DNA of 52,849 bases, taken from an uncultured Chromatiaceae bacterium (lineage in GTDB: Bacteria; Pseudomonadota; Gammaproteobacteria; Enterobacterales; Alteromonadaceae). The stretch covers positions 1 through 52,849 of the forward strand of contig CAMLRA010000012.1 of the NCBI GenBank assembly GCA_946482325.1, in the 5' to 3' direction. Numbering within the stretch: the first letter of the stretch is position 1; each line of letters opens with the position of its first letter. The notes under the pieces are model-generated. The model saw only the letters and a list, made by a program, of their open reading frames with translations, was not told where the DNA came from and searched no databases. Below, piece after piece: positions 16,663 to 25,215 of this stretch. The position numbers were made by a program, and so were the translations under genes.

Positions 16663-18597
16663 TTAAATGTTCGCTTGTAGCGTAAAGATGCACAAAACAA
16701 TAAAGGTCATGGGCATACAAAAAGCGCCTATTGATGCTCGCCATAAAGCAGGCTCGCGACGGATCTGCGAGCAGCCGCCAGATAGAGTGGCGATAAGAGC
16801 CAGAGCCAATGCTGTACGGCCACCAACGTCATTGTCCAATAATAGATAAATCGCTATAGATTCTGGTATGCGCAAGCCGAACATCATTCCGACATTTAAC
16901 AAGATCAACGTAGTTGCGAGTGTAAAAGTGGACAGTGCTATGTTTGCAAACAGGTTACTGGTGTGAGGTGCGGATTGATGTAATCGCCTGATTGCTAGGT
17001 AACTGGCGGGGAGCAAACAGAATAACAGGGCATACAAAGCAACTTTCAGCCCCAATAACCACAAATTCTCAGGTTGCAATAAATAGCTATTGCTAAAGGC
17101 CATCGGTTCATTATCTAAACTCTCTAAATTATTTAACAAGTAATTTAAATAAACAGCAAAAATTGTCCAGCTACCAATACTGATGACTCTTACCCAGGCA
17201 ACACCGGCTATACGGTGGCTGAGCAGCCGGTGTGAACTTAGCATCAACCAGCTCACCAGTGGCAGACCAACCCCAAAGAGCAATATCCATCCAAGAAGGA
17301 TCAATGTGACTGGCTCCCAGCCAGCCATCAGTAAAGGACTGAACAAGCTCAGGCCAGCGCTAACAATTTCTTGTTGAAACTTTGTTTGTTCCTGCCACAG
17401 CTTACAAGATTCGCCTTCTGTCAGTTGGCCGGCTTGCGTCAGACATATTTCGCGACTGTCTATGATGCCAATAGAGATCGCGGCTGATAAGTCATCTGCG
17501 TGGTGTGCAGTAAACGCGGTCCAGCTGGTGTTGGTTTCTTGCTGCAACGGCAGGATCACCCGGCCTTGCCGGTCAATAATGCCTACCTTGTTGTCTTGAT
17601 GGAGCTCAGCAAACAATGATGTACCGACCGCTAATTCTGTAAATTTCGGAGGAAACAACCATTCGCCTTGCCGGTTAATAATACCGAACAAGCCATTTTC
17701 CCCCGCAACATGCATGTCTTGCTGCCAGGAGCCTGGGATTGATTCAAAGCGTGGCGCTATCACTTCAACACCTTTGTTATCAATAAAACCCCAACGATTA
17801 CTGAGCTGCACCTCAAAAAAGTCTTCGTAGGTAGCCTGAATGTCGTCATAAATGAAACCGGTTAGGTCTTTGCCTTCGTAAGTAAAAAGGCCCCACAACT
17901 CACCTTTGCGCACCTTAACAGCTGTTTCAACATGCCGAATCTCATCGTATGACAAAGGGATCAGCGGTTTGCCTGCAAAATCAATCATGCCCCATTTATC
18001 CGCCTCTTGGACAAAGGCAATTTTGTTGTAAAACTGACTACCATCCTGATATTGCAAGGGGATCGTTAGTTTCGCATTATGATCCAAGTAACCAACAAGG
18101 TGGTCTTTTGACACTGGAACCAAAAACTGCCCGTCACTGCCGGTTGTATTGTAGTTATTCAGTTCACCTATTAATTGGTATTCACATTCGCTGAGTAATT
18201 TAACCTGACCTTCGATGATCCTGCCGAGTACTGCACAGTCGTTGCTATTACCGGCAAAAAACTGACTATCGTTTTGGCTAATTTGTTCAAGGTTAGGCTG
18301 AATAACCCATTTACCAGTTTTATCTATCAAACCATAAAGCTGGTTTGTATCTTGTGCCACTGCGTAGTTACCAACAAAGCTCTGAGCAGAACGGTAGGTT
18401 GGAGGGATCACCCAAGTATTGGTATTCAGATCTTTATAACCGGTCAGTTCGTTTTCGGTTTCGATGTGTAAATAATCGGAAGCAGCGACAACATCAGTAG
18501 TTTGTGCAAAAACCTGCGGGGTCAAACTCTGTGTAGAAAAAATAACGATGCACAATAAGGCAACACGCCGGACGCAGCCAGAAAAGAGTGTAAACAT
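16663..18597 (-). CDS. WG-repeat protein with C-terminal membrane domain
   Basis: 644 residues. A signal peptide (cleavage near VFAQ) is followed by about eight WG repeats between residues 45 and 360, of the form L-x-G-x-I-D-x-x-G-K-W-V-I-x-P (for example YGLIDKTGKWVIQP, WGMIDFAGKPLIP, WGFIDNKGVEVIAP). The C-terminal part (about 420-644) has six hydrophobic segments and a short Arg-rich loop. So a periplasmic repeat domain is fused to a membrane domain I cannot assign. WG repeats occur in surface and effector proteins, with no established common activity. AGGAAA precedes the ATG. It is followed by the discoidin-like gene. Confidence 0.78.
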   Translation of the reverse strand: MFTLFSGCVRRVALLCIVIFSTQSLTPQVFAQTTDVVAASDYLHIETENELTGYKDLNTNTWVIPPTYRSAQSFVGNYAVAQDTNQLYGLIDKTGKWVIQPNLEQISQNDSQFFAGNSNDCAVLGRIIEGQVKLLSECEYQLIGELNNYNTTGSDGQFLVPVSKDHLVGYLDHNAKLTIPLQYQDGSQFYNKIAFVQEADKWGMIDFAGKPLIPLSYDEIRHVETAVKVRKGELWGLFTYEGKDLTGFIYDDIQATYEDFFEVQLSNRWGFIDNKGVEVIAPRFESIPGSWQQDMHVAGENGLFGIINRQGEWLFPPKFTELAVGTSLFAELHQDNKVGIIDRQGRVILPLQQETNTSWTAFTAHHADDLSAAISIGIIDSREICLTQAGQLTEGESCKLWQEQTKFQQEIVSAGLSLFSPLLMAGWEPVTLILLGWILLFGVGLPLVSWLMLSSHRLLSHRIAGVAWVRVISIGSWTIFAVYLNYLLNNLESLDNEPMAFSNSYLLQPENLWLLGLKVALYALLFCLLPASYLAIRRLHQSAPHTSNLFANIALSTFTLATTLILLNVGMMFGLRIPESIAIYLLLDNDVGGRTALALALIATLSGGCSQIRREPALWRASIGAFCMPMTFIVLCIFTLQANI

Positions 18598-18859
18598 GGA
18601 TTTTCCTTGTTGGGTTGAGAGTCAGCGCGGCAACAAGCGCTGAAAAATTTCGCTCAAACGGCAAAGGTGCCGACCCAACAACAACTACCACCGACATCTA
18701 AATGGGGACTATTGGTACACCGGAGTGTTTAAGATTTGCTCAACGAGTATCTGAGTAATGATGAAGAGAATCAAGCCCATAGCCGGAAATTGTTTGTATG
18801 TCGTAGAAGGGAATGACGAGGTATGCGATCGCAATGACGCGTCTATTTAACGCGGGAAT
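18598..18859. other. Intergenic region without a recognised gene
   Basis: 262 bp between the WG-repeat gene start and the NodB gene end. It contains the upstream region of the WG gene and a GCGATCGC palindrome near 18825. I see no ORF with a ribosome-binding site, no strong terminator and no tRNA-like fold. Confidence 0.35.
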
Positions 18860-19579
18860 TTAGCGCCGCTGTGCCAGCAGCTGGTCGACGGTGACCAGCT
18901 GATAACCTTTGGCACGCAGCCCTTCCACCATACCCGCTAAAGCGGCAACTGTGTTGGGTCTGTCGTGCAACAGCACGATAGAGCCCGGCCGGACTTTTTG
19001 CAGCACTGTTTGAATCATTTTCTCTGGCGCGGTATTGAGGTAATCCTGCGGGTTGACGTCCCATAGCACATGGGTTTTTTGCTGCAGCGCCAGAACCAGC
19101 GGCAAGGCCAGGCGTTTTTTGCCCATCGGCGCTCGGAAGTGGATGGGACCTTTATAGCCGGTTTGGCGGATTAACTGGTCTGTATCACGGACTTCCTGCC
19201 AGAATCGCCACAGGTTGCCGTCATCCATCGCTTTGTGCGCGTAACTGTGGTTCGCCAGCTGATGGCCACTGCGCCACAGTTCAGTGGTGAATTGCGGATG
19301 TTGTTTGATTTGCCGCCCGACCAGAAAAAACGTCGCTTTGGTGTTTAACCGGTTCAGTTCTGTCAGCAAGCGGCGCGACACATTGCCACGTGGGCCGTCG
19401 TCAAAGGTTAGGGCGACCATAGGTTGTTGGGTCGGCACCCTGTCGACCGACTCGCCAATCCACTGAAAGGCATTGCTGCCGGAGCGTTGATGCAGCCAAT
19501 ACCAAGTGTTGACCAGCAGACCACTCAGCAGCACCGTAATAAAAAAGCCGGGATGTGCTAAAACTCTCCGCAGCCACAT
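18860..19579 (-). CDS. Membrane-anchored polysaccharide deacetylase (NodB domain)
   Basis: 239 residues from the ATG at 19579, because GGAGG lies five bases before it; a GTG four codons earlier is part of the Shine-Dalgarno. One membrane segment (about 11-29) anchors the protein, with the NodB domain outside. Carbohydrate-esterase family 4 motifs: TFDDGP (58-63, metal and catalytic Asp), the zinc histidines in NHSYAH (His111, His115), HFRAPMG and a closing IVLLHD. Such enzymes remove acetyl groups from N-acetylglucosamine polymers or peptidoglycan. The standard motif 3 R-x-P-Y/W-G reads R-A-P-M-G here. Single-gene unit by position. Confidence 0.9.
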   Translation of the reverse strand: MWLRRVLAHPGFFITVLLSGLLVNTWYWLHQRSGSNAFQWIGESVDRVPTQQPMVALTFDDGPRGNVSRRLLTELNRLNTKATFFLVGRQIKQHPQFTTELWRSGHQLANHSYAHKAMDDGNLWRFWQEVRDTDQLIRQTGYKGPIHFRAPMGKKRLALPLVLALQQKTHVLWDVNPQDYLNTAPEKMIQTVLQKVRPGSIVLLHDRPNTVAALAGMVEGLRAKGYQLVTVDQLLAQRR

Positions 19580-19634
19580 ATCAACCTCCACACTCTACTC
19601 TGTGTGCATCCTGCAGCTGTATTGCCTGGCTGAA

Positions 19635-20057
19635 TTAATTAATCAGGTAGGCATAGGCCGTGGTGAAAGCCACTTCCTGAAAACCTTTTAAGCCGGTTTC
19701 TTTAAAATCAATTGGAATTGGATTGGCGGCCAGTTTCAGTTTCATTGCCGCGTTGGTGGCAATCACGGTGTCCACAGTTGGGATCAGCTGTAATGCTGCT
19801 TCGATTTTAAAACCAACGGCAGAACCAGCGAATTTTCCTTTTTGTGCGCGTTCACGGATAACGAATTTTTCGATTTTGTAGTCTTCGGCCAGTTTGGCCA
19901 TCGCGAACTGGAACCTGCGCATATTGTCGAGTTCCTGGTCTTTTACCAGCTGTACCCGCACAGTGCGGCAATCCGGCAGGGACATCAGGCCGTCTTTAAA
20001 TTCCATCAAACACAAAATGGCATCGTTGCCAGTGATATCTACGCCACAAATCCGCAT
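19635..20057 (-). CDS. DUF3010 family protein (probable RNase H-like fold)
   Basis: 140 residues, the usual length for DUF3010. The first strand, MRICGVDITGNDAILCLME, has the look of an RNase H/RuvC-type first strand with its acidic residue (Asp7). Further acidic positions lie in IEKFVIRERAQKGKFAG and the C-terminal half. It is a cytoplasmic protein of unknown role found mainly in marine Gammaproteobacteria (family recalled from memory). A G-rich Shine-Dalgarno-like GGCGGG precedes the ATG. Neighbours on both sides are unrelated. Confidence 0.82.
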   Translation of the reverse strand: MRICGVDITGNDAILCLMEFKDGLMSLPDCRTVRVQLVKDQELDNMRRFQFAMAKLAEDYKIEKFVIRERAQKGKFAGSAVGFKIEAALQLIPTVDTVIATNAAMKLKLAANPIPIDFKETGLKGFQEVAFTTAYAYLIN

Positions 20058-20241
20058 GTTGAACCCGCCTGTCTGAACTGATTAGCCGGATATTATGCCA
20101 TGTGCGCTCAGGTGGCCCAACTTTTTCATGTCGATCGGACAGACCGCAGCGCAGAGGCAAATAAAAACGGCGCAGCTGGCCGGGCTAACCTGACCAAACT
20201 GCACCGGGCGCAGGGTTCATGCTCTGAAGCGGTGCGGCACC

Positions 20242-20424
20242 TCAGTGCTGACGCTGTCGCATCTGCAACCTGAGCTTCCGTCTTTCCTGCTCCGGGTCCC
20301 ACTGACTGACTGCGACGTGGCGGCACAGTTGCACTAAACTCAGCAGCTCCTGGTACAGCCCACGCAAACACAAGGCGATATTGCTGGTCTGACTGAGTAA
20401 AATGGATTCGCTGGCTTTCATCAT
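20242..20424 (-). CDS. Small hypothetical protein
   Basis: 60 residues from the second of three ATGs; GGAG is six bases upstream, which is the main reason to accept it. The N-terminal half is helical and moderately hydrophobic (NIALCLRGLYQELLSLVQLC) and the C-terminal half is strongly basic (QERRKLRLQMRQRQH), so it could be a small nucleic-acid-binding or membrane-peripheral protein. No family recognised. It follows the TPR-like gene on the same strand after about 60 bp. Two AAGTTAG direct repeats 12 bp apart lie just upstream (20446-20464 on the plus strand). Confidence 0.5.
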   Translation of the reverse strand: MMKASESILLSQTSNIALCLRGLYQELLSLVQLCRHVAVSQWDPEQERRKLRLQMRQRQH

Positions 20425-20483
20425 CATGCGCTCCTTTAACTTGGTAAGTTAGTCGGCAAGTTAGCCTGCAAGCCCCGCCAGGT

Positions 20484-20936
20484 TTATTCGGCGCTGGGGC
20501 TGCTGTTCAGTTGTTTCACCAGCAGCGACAGATTGTGCTGGGTGATCTCATCCGCATTCAGCTCAACCGCCATCTGAAAGTCAGCTAAGGCACCCACTTT
20601 GTCCTGCTGCTTCAGCTTCTGCACGCCTCTGTTGTTGTAGGCGTAGGCTTTTAAGGTGCGGCTGGCTTTACCATGAGTGCCGGCAGCGTAGCGCGAGTGC
20701 ATGACGGCCTGATGACAGGCGGCCTGCGCCTGCAAAGTTGCTGTGGTGGTCAGTTGCACACAGCGGTTCATCGCGTCATCAAACTTCATTTCCTGTGGTG
20801 TCGGAAGGTCGGCCTGATGCTGTGCGTCGTCCTTCAGCTGGACCATTTTGTAGCTGCTTGCCTGGCCGGCAAAAGCCGCCGTCAAAAAGCCCAGGACCAA
20901 AGCAGAGCGGATTAAAGTTGCAGTTTTTGTGTTCAT
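20484..20936 (-). CDS. Exported TPR-like protein
   Basis: 150 residues from the ATG at 20936, with GGAGGA seven bases before it. The signal peptide is cleaved near FAGQA. Two cysteines (NRCVQL, AACHQA) are spaced for a disulfide. The C-terminal half is one clear TPR unit: AYAYNNRGVQKLKQQDKVGALADFQMAVELN, followed by a partial helix. Periplasmic proteins of this build usually mediate protein contacts. No partner is visible beyond the small ORF downstream. The family name is not recognised. Confidence 0.75.
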   Translation of the reverse strand: MNTKTATLIRSALVLGFLTAAFAGQASSYKMVQLKDDAQHQADLPTPQEMKFDDAMNRCVQLTTTATLQAQAACHQAVMHSRYAAGTHGKASRTLKAYAYNNRGVQKLKQQDKVGALADFQMAVELNADEITQHNLSLLVKQLNSSPSAE

Positions 20937-21027
20937 CAGATGTTCCTCCATCACACAGCAGTCCGTACTGCTGTTGAGTTGAATGGTAGAGCTGTCCCCG
21001 GCTTACTGACAAACGAGAAAATTGCAG

Positions 21028-21056
21028 CCGACAGCTGATACAAATTCAGCTGTCGG
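21028..21056 (-). terminator. Hairpin after the LysR gene
   Basis: A perfect 11-bp stem, CCGACAGCTGA/TCAGCTGTCGG, with a 7-nt loop, begins 18 bp after the LysR stop on the minus strand. The following T-run is weak (ATTTT after a short spacer), so termination may be partial or rho-assisted. Confidence 0.6.
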
Positions 21057-21073
21057 CGCGGGGTGGATTTGTT

Positions 21074-21952
21074 CTATAGCTGGAATCGCGCCAGCACCCA
21101 GTCAATCAACAGCTGGATTTCTGGTCTGTGCTCAGCGCTTTCGTGTTGGATCAGATAATAATGGTCGCGGGTGCGCAGTTCTTCTTCGTACAGCTTGACC
21201 AGACTGCCGCTGTCAAACCAGGCGGTGCTGATCGGCAACGGGATTAATGCCACACCAAGGCCTTGCTGCGCGGCGCGCGCCACACTGAACATACTGTCGA
21301 GCTGGATGATTTGCTTGGGGCGGAAGTCATCAAAACCAGCCTGATCCGCCCACTGATGCCAGCACCAGGGCCGCGCCTGATGCACAATCAGCGGGACTTG
21401 CTCCAGCGGCGATTGTTCTTCGTTTTGCAGTTTTTCAAACCATTCCGGGTTACAGGCCGGTACGTAGCTGATGGGGAACAACTGATAGCTGGTTTTGTCA
21501 GTTGGCTTGCTGCTGGCTAACACTATTTGCAGGTCGGTGTGGCGGCCCTGATCACTGCGGCTTTTTACTGTTTCCAGCTGTAAATTGATGCCGGGGTGTA
21601 ATTCGGACCAGCCGACTAAGCGTGGCACAAAAAACTCACTGGCAAAAAATTCCGGCAGCGTGATGCTGACTTTTTGTTCGCGTTGCTGCTGACAAAATTC
21701 CTGCACGGTACTTTCAATGCCTTGCAGCAAAGGTTTGATCGCCTGATAAAACTGCTGGCCTTGCCGGCTTAACACTACAGCGCGGGTCTGGCGTTCAAAC
21801 AAGGAAAATCCGAGCTGTTCTTCCAGCTGTTTGATTTGATGGCTGACGGCAGAAGGCGTCAGATATAACTGACGCGCCGTGTCTTTAAAACTCAGGCACT
21901 CGGCTGCGACACAAAAACAGCGCAGGCCGCGTAAAGGGGTATGCACCGCCAT
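21074..21952 (-). CDS. LysR-family transcriptional regulator
   Basis: 292 residues from the ATG at 21952; GGAG lies seven bases before it, while the longer open frame has none. The N-terminal winged helix-turn-helix is typical: LRGLRCFCVAAECLSFKDTARQLYLTPSAVSHQIKQLEEQLGFSLFER (about 7-54). The rest is a periplasmic-binding-protein-like effector domain. The HTH resembles the GcvA/AmpR branch (L-x-x-T-x-S-A-V-S-H-Q-I). It lies downstream of the glutaminase on the same strand, so it is not in the classic divergent arrangement. It could still regulate glsA; the target is unknown. Confidence 0.9.
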   Translation of the reverse strand: MAVHTPLRGLRCFCVAAECLSFKDTARQLYLTPSAVSHQIKQLEEQLGFSLFERQTRAVVLSRQGQQFYQAIKPLLQGIESTVQEFCQQQREQKVSITLPEFFASEFFVPRLVGWSELHPGINLQLETVKSRSDQGRHTDLQIVLASSKPTDKTSYQLFPISYVPACNPEWFEKLQNEEQSPLEQVPLIVHQARPWCWHQWADQAGFDDFRPKQIIQLDSMFSVARAAQQGLGVALIPLPISTAWFDSGSLVKLYEEELRTRDHYYLIQHESAEHRPEIQLLIDWVLARFQL

Positions 21953-22096
21953 AACAAAACTCCGCAAGGAAAACGCTTTCAATGCAAGGGCTGTGCAATG
22001 ATTTTATTCAATAAAAATCAGATAGATAGATTCAAATGGTTCGGTGTTGTGCCTGACACTGGCGCAGTAATGCACCAGTTTGGTGCGCTATGCAGC

Positions 22097-23032
22097 TCAG
22101 AAAATCGAATGTCGGGTTAAATCGGTCAGCCGCGCCAGCGCATAAGTGCCAAGCGCCGAGTTGTGGCTGCTATCTAAGCCCGGTGACCAGACCGCCACGG
22201 CCGCTTCACCCGGGATCACCGCAACAATACCGCCGCCGACGCCACTTTTGGCCGGTAAACCAACCCGATAAGCAAACTCGCCGGCAGCGTCATAAGTGCC
22301 GCAAGTCAGCATCACAGCGCTGATGCGTTTGGCGCTGCTGTGGTCAAGAATTTGCTGGTTGTTCCACGGCACAGTGCCGTGATTGGCGAGAAAAGCCGCG
22401 GCTTTGGCCAGCTCTTCGCAGTTCAGTGTGATCGAACATTGCCGGCAGTAACTGCGCACCACGGCAGACACCGTATTGTGCAGATTGCCAAAATCTTTAA
22501 TCAGATGGGCGATAGCGTAGTTGCGGTGTGCGGTTTGTAGCTCAGATTGCGCCACTTTTAAGTCAAAATCCGGTGCCGTACTGCCACACAGCTGGCGGAT
22601 AAACTGCAACACGGCGATTTCGGAATCAACAAAACGGCTGGCCAGAATGTCGGTGATGACCAAAGCGCCGGCATTGATAAAAGGATTGCGTGGTTTACCG
22701 CGTTCATATTCGAGTTGTACCAGCGAATTAAACGCCGTGCCGGATGGCTCTTTACCAAGTCGCTGCCAAATCGCATCGCCTTCACGGGTGTAGGCCAGCG
22801 CCAGCGCAAATAATTTAGTCACTGACTGCGCGGAAAAGCGCGTTTGCGCCTGACCTGTAGTAATCAACCGGCCATCCAGCGTATAAACCGCCATGCCAAA
22901 CTGCGCCAGCGGCACTGTCGCCAGCTGTGGAATATAACTGGCAACTTTGCCTTCACCAAGGCGTGGGGCAACTTCGGACCAGATTTGGTCGAGGATGGCT
23001 TGATAATCGACGGCCGGAGCTGTGTCTGACAT
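22097..23032 (-). CDS. glsA: Glutaminase
   Basis: Hydrolyses glutamine to glutamate and ammonia in the cytoplasm. 311 residues, the normal length for the bacterial serine-dependent glutaminase family. The S-x-x-K catalytic pair is in FSAQSVTKLFALAL (Ser70, Lys73). Other family blocks are GKPRNPFINAGALV, a Tyr-containing NYAIAHLIKDFGN, CSITLNCEELAKAAAFLANHG and KSGVGGGIVAVIPG. AGGA lies before the ATG. It is divergent from the NCS2 purine permease with 69 bp between the two starts. Transcription may continue towards the LysR gene 144 bp downstream. Confidence 0.94.
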   Translation of the reverse strand: MSDTAPAVDYQAILDQIWSEVAPRLGEGKVASYIPQLATVPLAQFGMAVYTLDGRLITTGQAQTRFSAQSVTKLFALALAYTREGDAIWQRLGKEPSGTAFNSLVQLEYERGKPRNPFINAGALVITDILASRFVDSEIAVLQFIRQLCGSTAPDFDLKVAQSELQTAHRNYAIAHLIKDFGNLHNTVSAVVRSYCRQCSITLNCEELAKAAAFLANHGTVPWNNQQILDHSSAKRISAVMLTCGTYDAAGEFAYRVGLPAKSGVGGGIVAVIPGEAAVAVWSPGLDSSHNSALGTYALARLTDLTRHSIF

Positions 23033-23101
23033 CGTTGTTCCTGACTATTCAAAACGGCAACAGCGTGTACTATAAGCATTTTTCACCTGGCCGGAATCAC
23101 C

Positions 23102-24394
23102 ATGCTGGAACAATTCTTTAAATTAACCGCCCACGGCACCACTGTGCGCCGCGAAGTGGTGGCGGGGCTCACCACCTTTTTTACCATGGCCTATATCATT
23201 TTCGTCAATCCGGCGATGCTGGCGGAAGCCGGTATGGACAAAGGCGCGGTGTTTGTCGCGACTTGTCTGGCGGCGGCTGTGGGTTCGATGTTGATGGGCG
23301 TGATTGCTAATTATCCAATCGCGCTGGCGCCGGGCATGGGTCTGAATGCCTTTTTCACTTATGGCGTGGTGCTTGGCATGGGGCACAGCTGGCAAACCGC
23401 TTTAGGCGCTGTGTTTATCGCCGGCGTGCTGTTTTTGCTGCTGAGCCTGTTTAAAGTGCGGGAGTGGATTATCAATGTGATCCCACGCACGCTGAAACTG
23501 GGGATTGCCACTGGCATCGGCGCTTTTCTGGCGATGATTGCGCTGAAAAATGCCGGCATTATTGTGGCGCACCCGGCGACATTGGTGACGCTGGGCGACT
23601 TAACCAGCGCCACGCCATTGTTATCGATTCTGGGCTTTTTCCTGATCGCCGCCGGCCATGCCCGTGGCTGGCATGGCGCTGTGCTCGGTGTGGTGCTGCT
23701 GATGACAGCGGTTGCGCTGGGGCGTGGTGATGTGGCTTATCAGGGCCTGGTGGCAATGCCGCCGTCCTTAGCGCCGACTTTCCTGCAGATGGATATTGCC
23801 GCGGCTTTAGATGTGGCGCTGCTCAGCGTCATTTTTGCTTTTTTATTCGTCGATATTTTTGATAACTCCGGCACTTTGCTGGCAGTGACACAAAAGGCCG
23901 GTCTGGCGGATAAAGACGGTAACGTGGAACGTCTTGGTGGCGCTTTAGCGGCGGACAGTCTGGCTGCTGTTGCCGGTGCTGCGCTCGGTACGTCTACCAC
24001 CACCAGTTATGTCGAAAGTGCCGCTGGCGTTGCGGCCGGTGGCCGGACAGGGCTCGCTGCCGTGGTGGTCGGCCTGCTATTTGCGCTTTGTGTCTTTATT
24101 GCGCCGCTGGCGGCGATGGTGCCGGTCTATGCGACGACGGGCGCGATTTTTTACGTCGCAGTGCTGATGTTATTTAACCTGCAGGAAATCGACTGGCACG
24201 ACATCACCGAAGCGGCACCCGTCACTGTGGTGCTGCTGCTGACGCCACTGACGTTTTCGATTGCACATGGCATCGCGCTGGCATTTATCACTTATGCACT
24301 GACCAAAGCACTGTGCGGTAAACACCGCGAAGTCAGCTGGAGTATTTGGCTCTTGACCGCGTTGTTTGTGCTGAAAATAGTGTTTTTAAGCTAA
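23102..24394 (+). CDS. NCS2 family purine (adenine/guanine/hypoxanthine) permease, AzgA type
   Basis: 430 residues with about 12 to 14 membrane segments. Signature stretches of the AzgA/GhxP branch: FFTMAYIIFVNPAML near the start, ALAPGMGLNAFFTYGVV in segment 3, FLFVDIFDNSGTLLAVTQKAGL and the conserved G-T-S-T-T-T-S-Y-V-E-S-A-A-G. It is expected to import purine bases with protons across the inner membrane. Substrate choice within the group cannot be read from sequence. The stop is followed by an 8-bp hairpin that overlaps the mtnB stop. With cdd-deoA at 36-38 kb it adds to nucleobase/nucleoside scavenging capacity. Confidence 0.93.
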   Translation: MLEQFFKLTAHGTTVRREVVAGLTTFFTMAYIIFVNPAMLAEAGMDKGAVFVATCLAAAVGSMLMGVIANYPIALAPGMGLNAFFTYGVVLGMGHSWQTALGAVFIAGVLFLLLSLFKVREWIINVIPRTLKLGIATGIGAFLAMIALKNAGIIVAHPATLVTLGDLTSATPLLSILGFFLIAAGHARGWHGAVLGVVLLMTAVALGRGDVAYQGLVAMPPSLAPTFLQMDIAAALDVALLSVIFAFLFVDIFDNSGTLLAVTQKAGLADKDGNVERLGGALAADSLAAVAGAALGTSTTTSYVESAAGVAAGGRTGLAAVVVGLLFALCVFIAPLAAMVPVYATTGAIFYVAVLMLFNLQEIDWHDITEAAPVTVVLLLTPLTFSIAHGIALAFITYALTKALCGKHREVSWSIWLLTALFVLKIVFLS

Positions 24395-24420
24395 TCGGTA
24401 CGCTTAGCCGGAGCGGCGTC

Positions 24421-25047
24421 TTAGACGCCGCCAGCGATTTTCAGTCGTTCCAGTTCACAGGAAATCAGAAATTCCCAGCTCTCCAGCTGGCGTTTGGCCT
24501 GTTCGAGTGTGTCGCCCCAGACATAGAGACCGTGGCCACGCACCAGCACGGCGGATTGCAGTTCGCCGGCGCGCTGACGCAGCTGTGCGGCCAGTTCCGG
24601 CACTTGCGGCGCGTTATCCAGAATGACCAGCTGCACCGCCTGTGCTGAGTGTTCACAACCGGCCAGGCCTTTTTGCATCTCATAACCGCTGATCGGATAA
24701 CCGTCAGCGCGGATCACGCGGGAAAAGACTGTGCTGCTCAGCGAATGCGAATGCAACACTGCCTTACACTGTGGAAACAGCTGGTACAGCGCAACATGCA
24801 GCGCGGCGTCTGCGGCAGAACCGCTGCTGCAGCGCAAATCGCCATCCGCCCAGCTGACTGTTCGCAGGTCCTGCGGGCTGAATTCGCCGTTGTCTTTGTG
24901 GCCTGTCACGAAACAGCTGTGTTCTGCAGCCCGGATTGACAAATGGCCGCTGGTGGCTGGTAACCAGTTTTTTTGTGCGATCCAGCGGCCCAGAGTGCAG
25001 AGCTGGATGGCATAGGGGTTCAAATGGTGGCTGGTTGCTGTGTTCAT
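24421..25047 (-). CDS. mtnB: Methylthioribulose-1-phosphate dehydratase
   Basis: Dehydrates methylthioribulose-1-phosphate in the methionine-salvage pathway. 208 residues from the ATG at 25047, the usual length for bacterial MtnB. Class II aldolase/adducin fold. Zinc ligands: the HSH motif in AVLHSHSLSST (His99, His101) and His172 in VLVRGHGLYVWG. LPATSGHLSIR, where the family has P-A-T-S-G-N-x-S, and YEMQKGLAG are MtnB-typical, which separates it from FucA/AraD. Unlike many relatives it has no mtnC/mtnD next to it. A MetJ-type operator sits directly upstream (25050-25081), and the aminotransferase gene is divergent. Confidence 0.9.
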   Translation of the reverse strand: MNTATSHHLNPYAIQLCTLGRWIAQKNWLPATSGHLSIRAAEHSCFVTGHKDNGEFSPQDLRTVSWADGDLRCSSGSAADAALHVALYQLFPQCKAVLHSHSLSSTVFSRVIRADGYPISGYEMQKGLAGCEHSAQAVQLVILDNAPQVPELAAQLRQRAGELQSAVLVRGHGLYVWGDTLEQAKRQLESWEFLISCELERLKIAGGV

Positions 25048-25049
25048 CT

Positions 25050-25081
25050 TTATGTTTAGACGTCTATACGTGAAACTGTCT
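25050..25081 (-). promoter_or_regulatory. MetJ operator: four contiguous met boxes before mtnB
   Basis: Read on the minus strand the region divides into contiguous 8-mers AGACAGTT, TCACGTAT, AGACGTCT and AAACATAA. The third is a perfect match to the met-box consensus AGACGTCT; the others match 5, 5 and 4 of 8 positions. MetJ binds such tandem arrays cooperatively with S-adenosylmethionine as corepressor. The array ends 2 bp before the mtnB start codon, so it would block the promoter or early elongation. It also lies 135 bp from the divergent aminotransferase start. Confidence 0.75.
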
Positions 25082-25215
25082 GGAATGATAGCACCCGCTG
25101 AAAAACCGGCCAAGTCGTTTTTCGCCTGTCGGGCCAGCTGCTGGTCGGATGGTCGGGTGGGCCCTGAAGTGCTAGCATGGCTGATCCGTCATACAGTGCA
25201 GTAAAGGCAAGCAAA

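Noticed and set aside
24413..24431. Hairpin GCGGCGTC-TTA-GACGCCGC at the NCS2/mtnB 3' ends
   Set aside because: No T-run follows on either strand and it includes the mtnB stop codon; it may slow polymerase but I would not call it a terminator.
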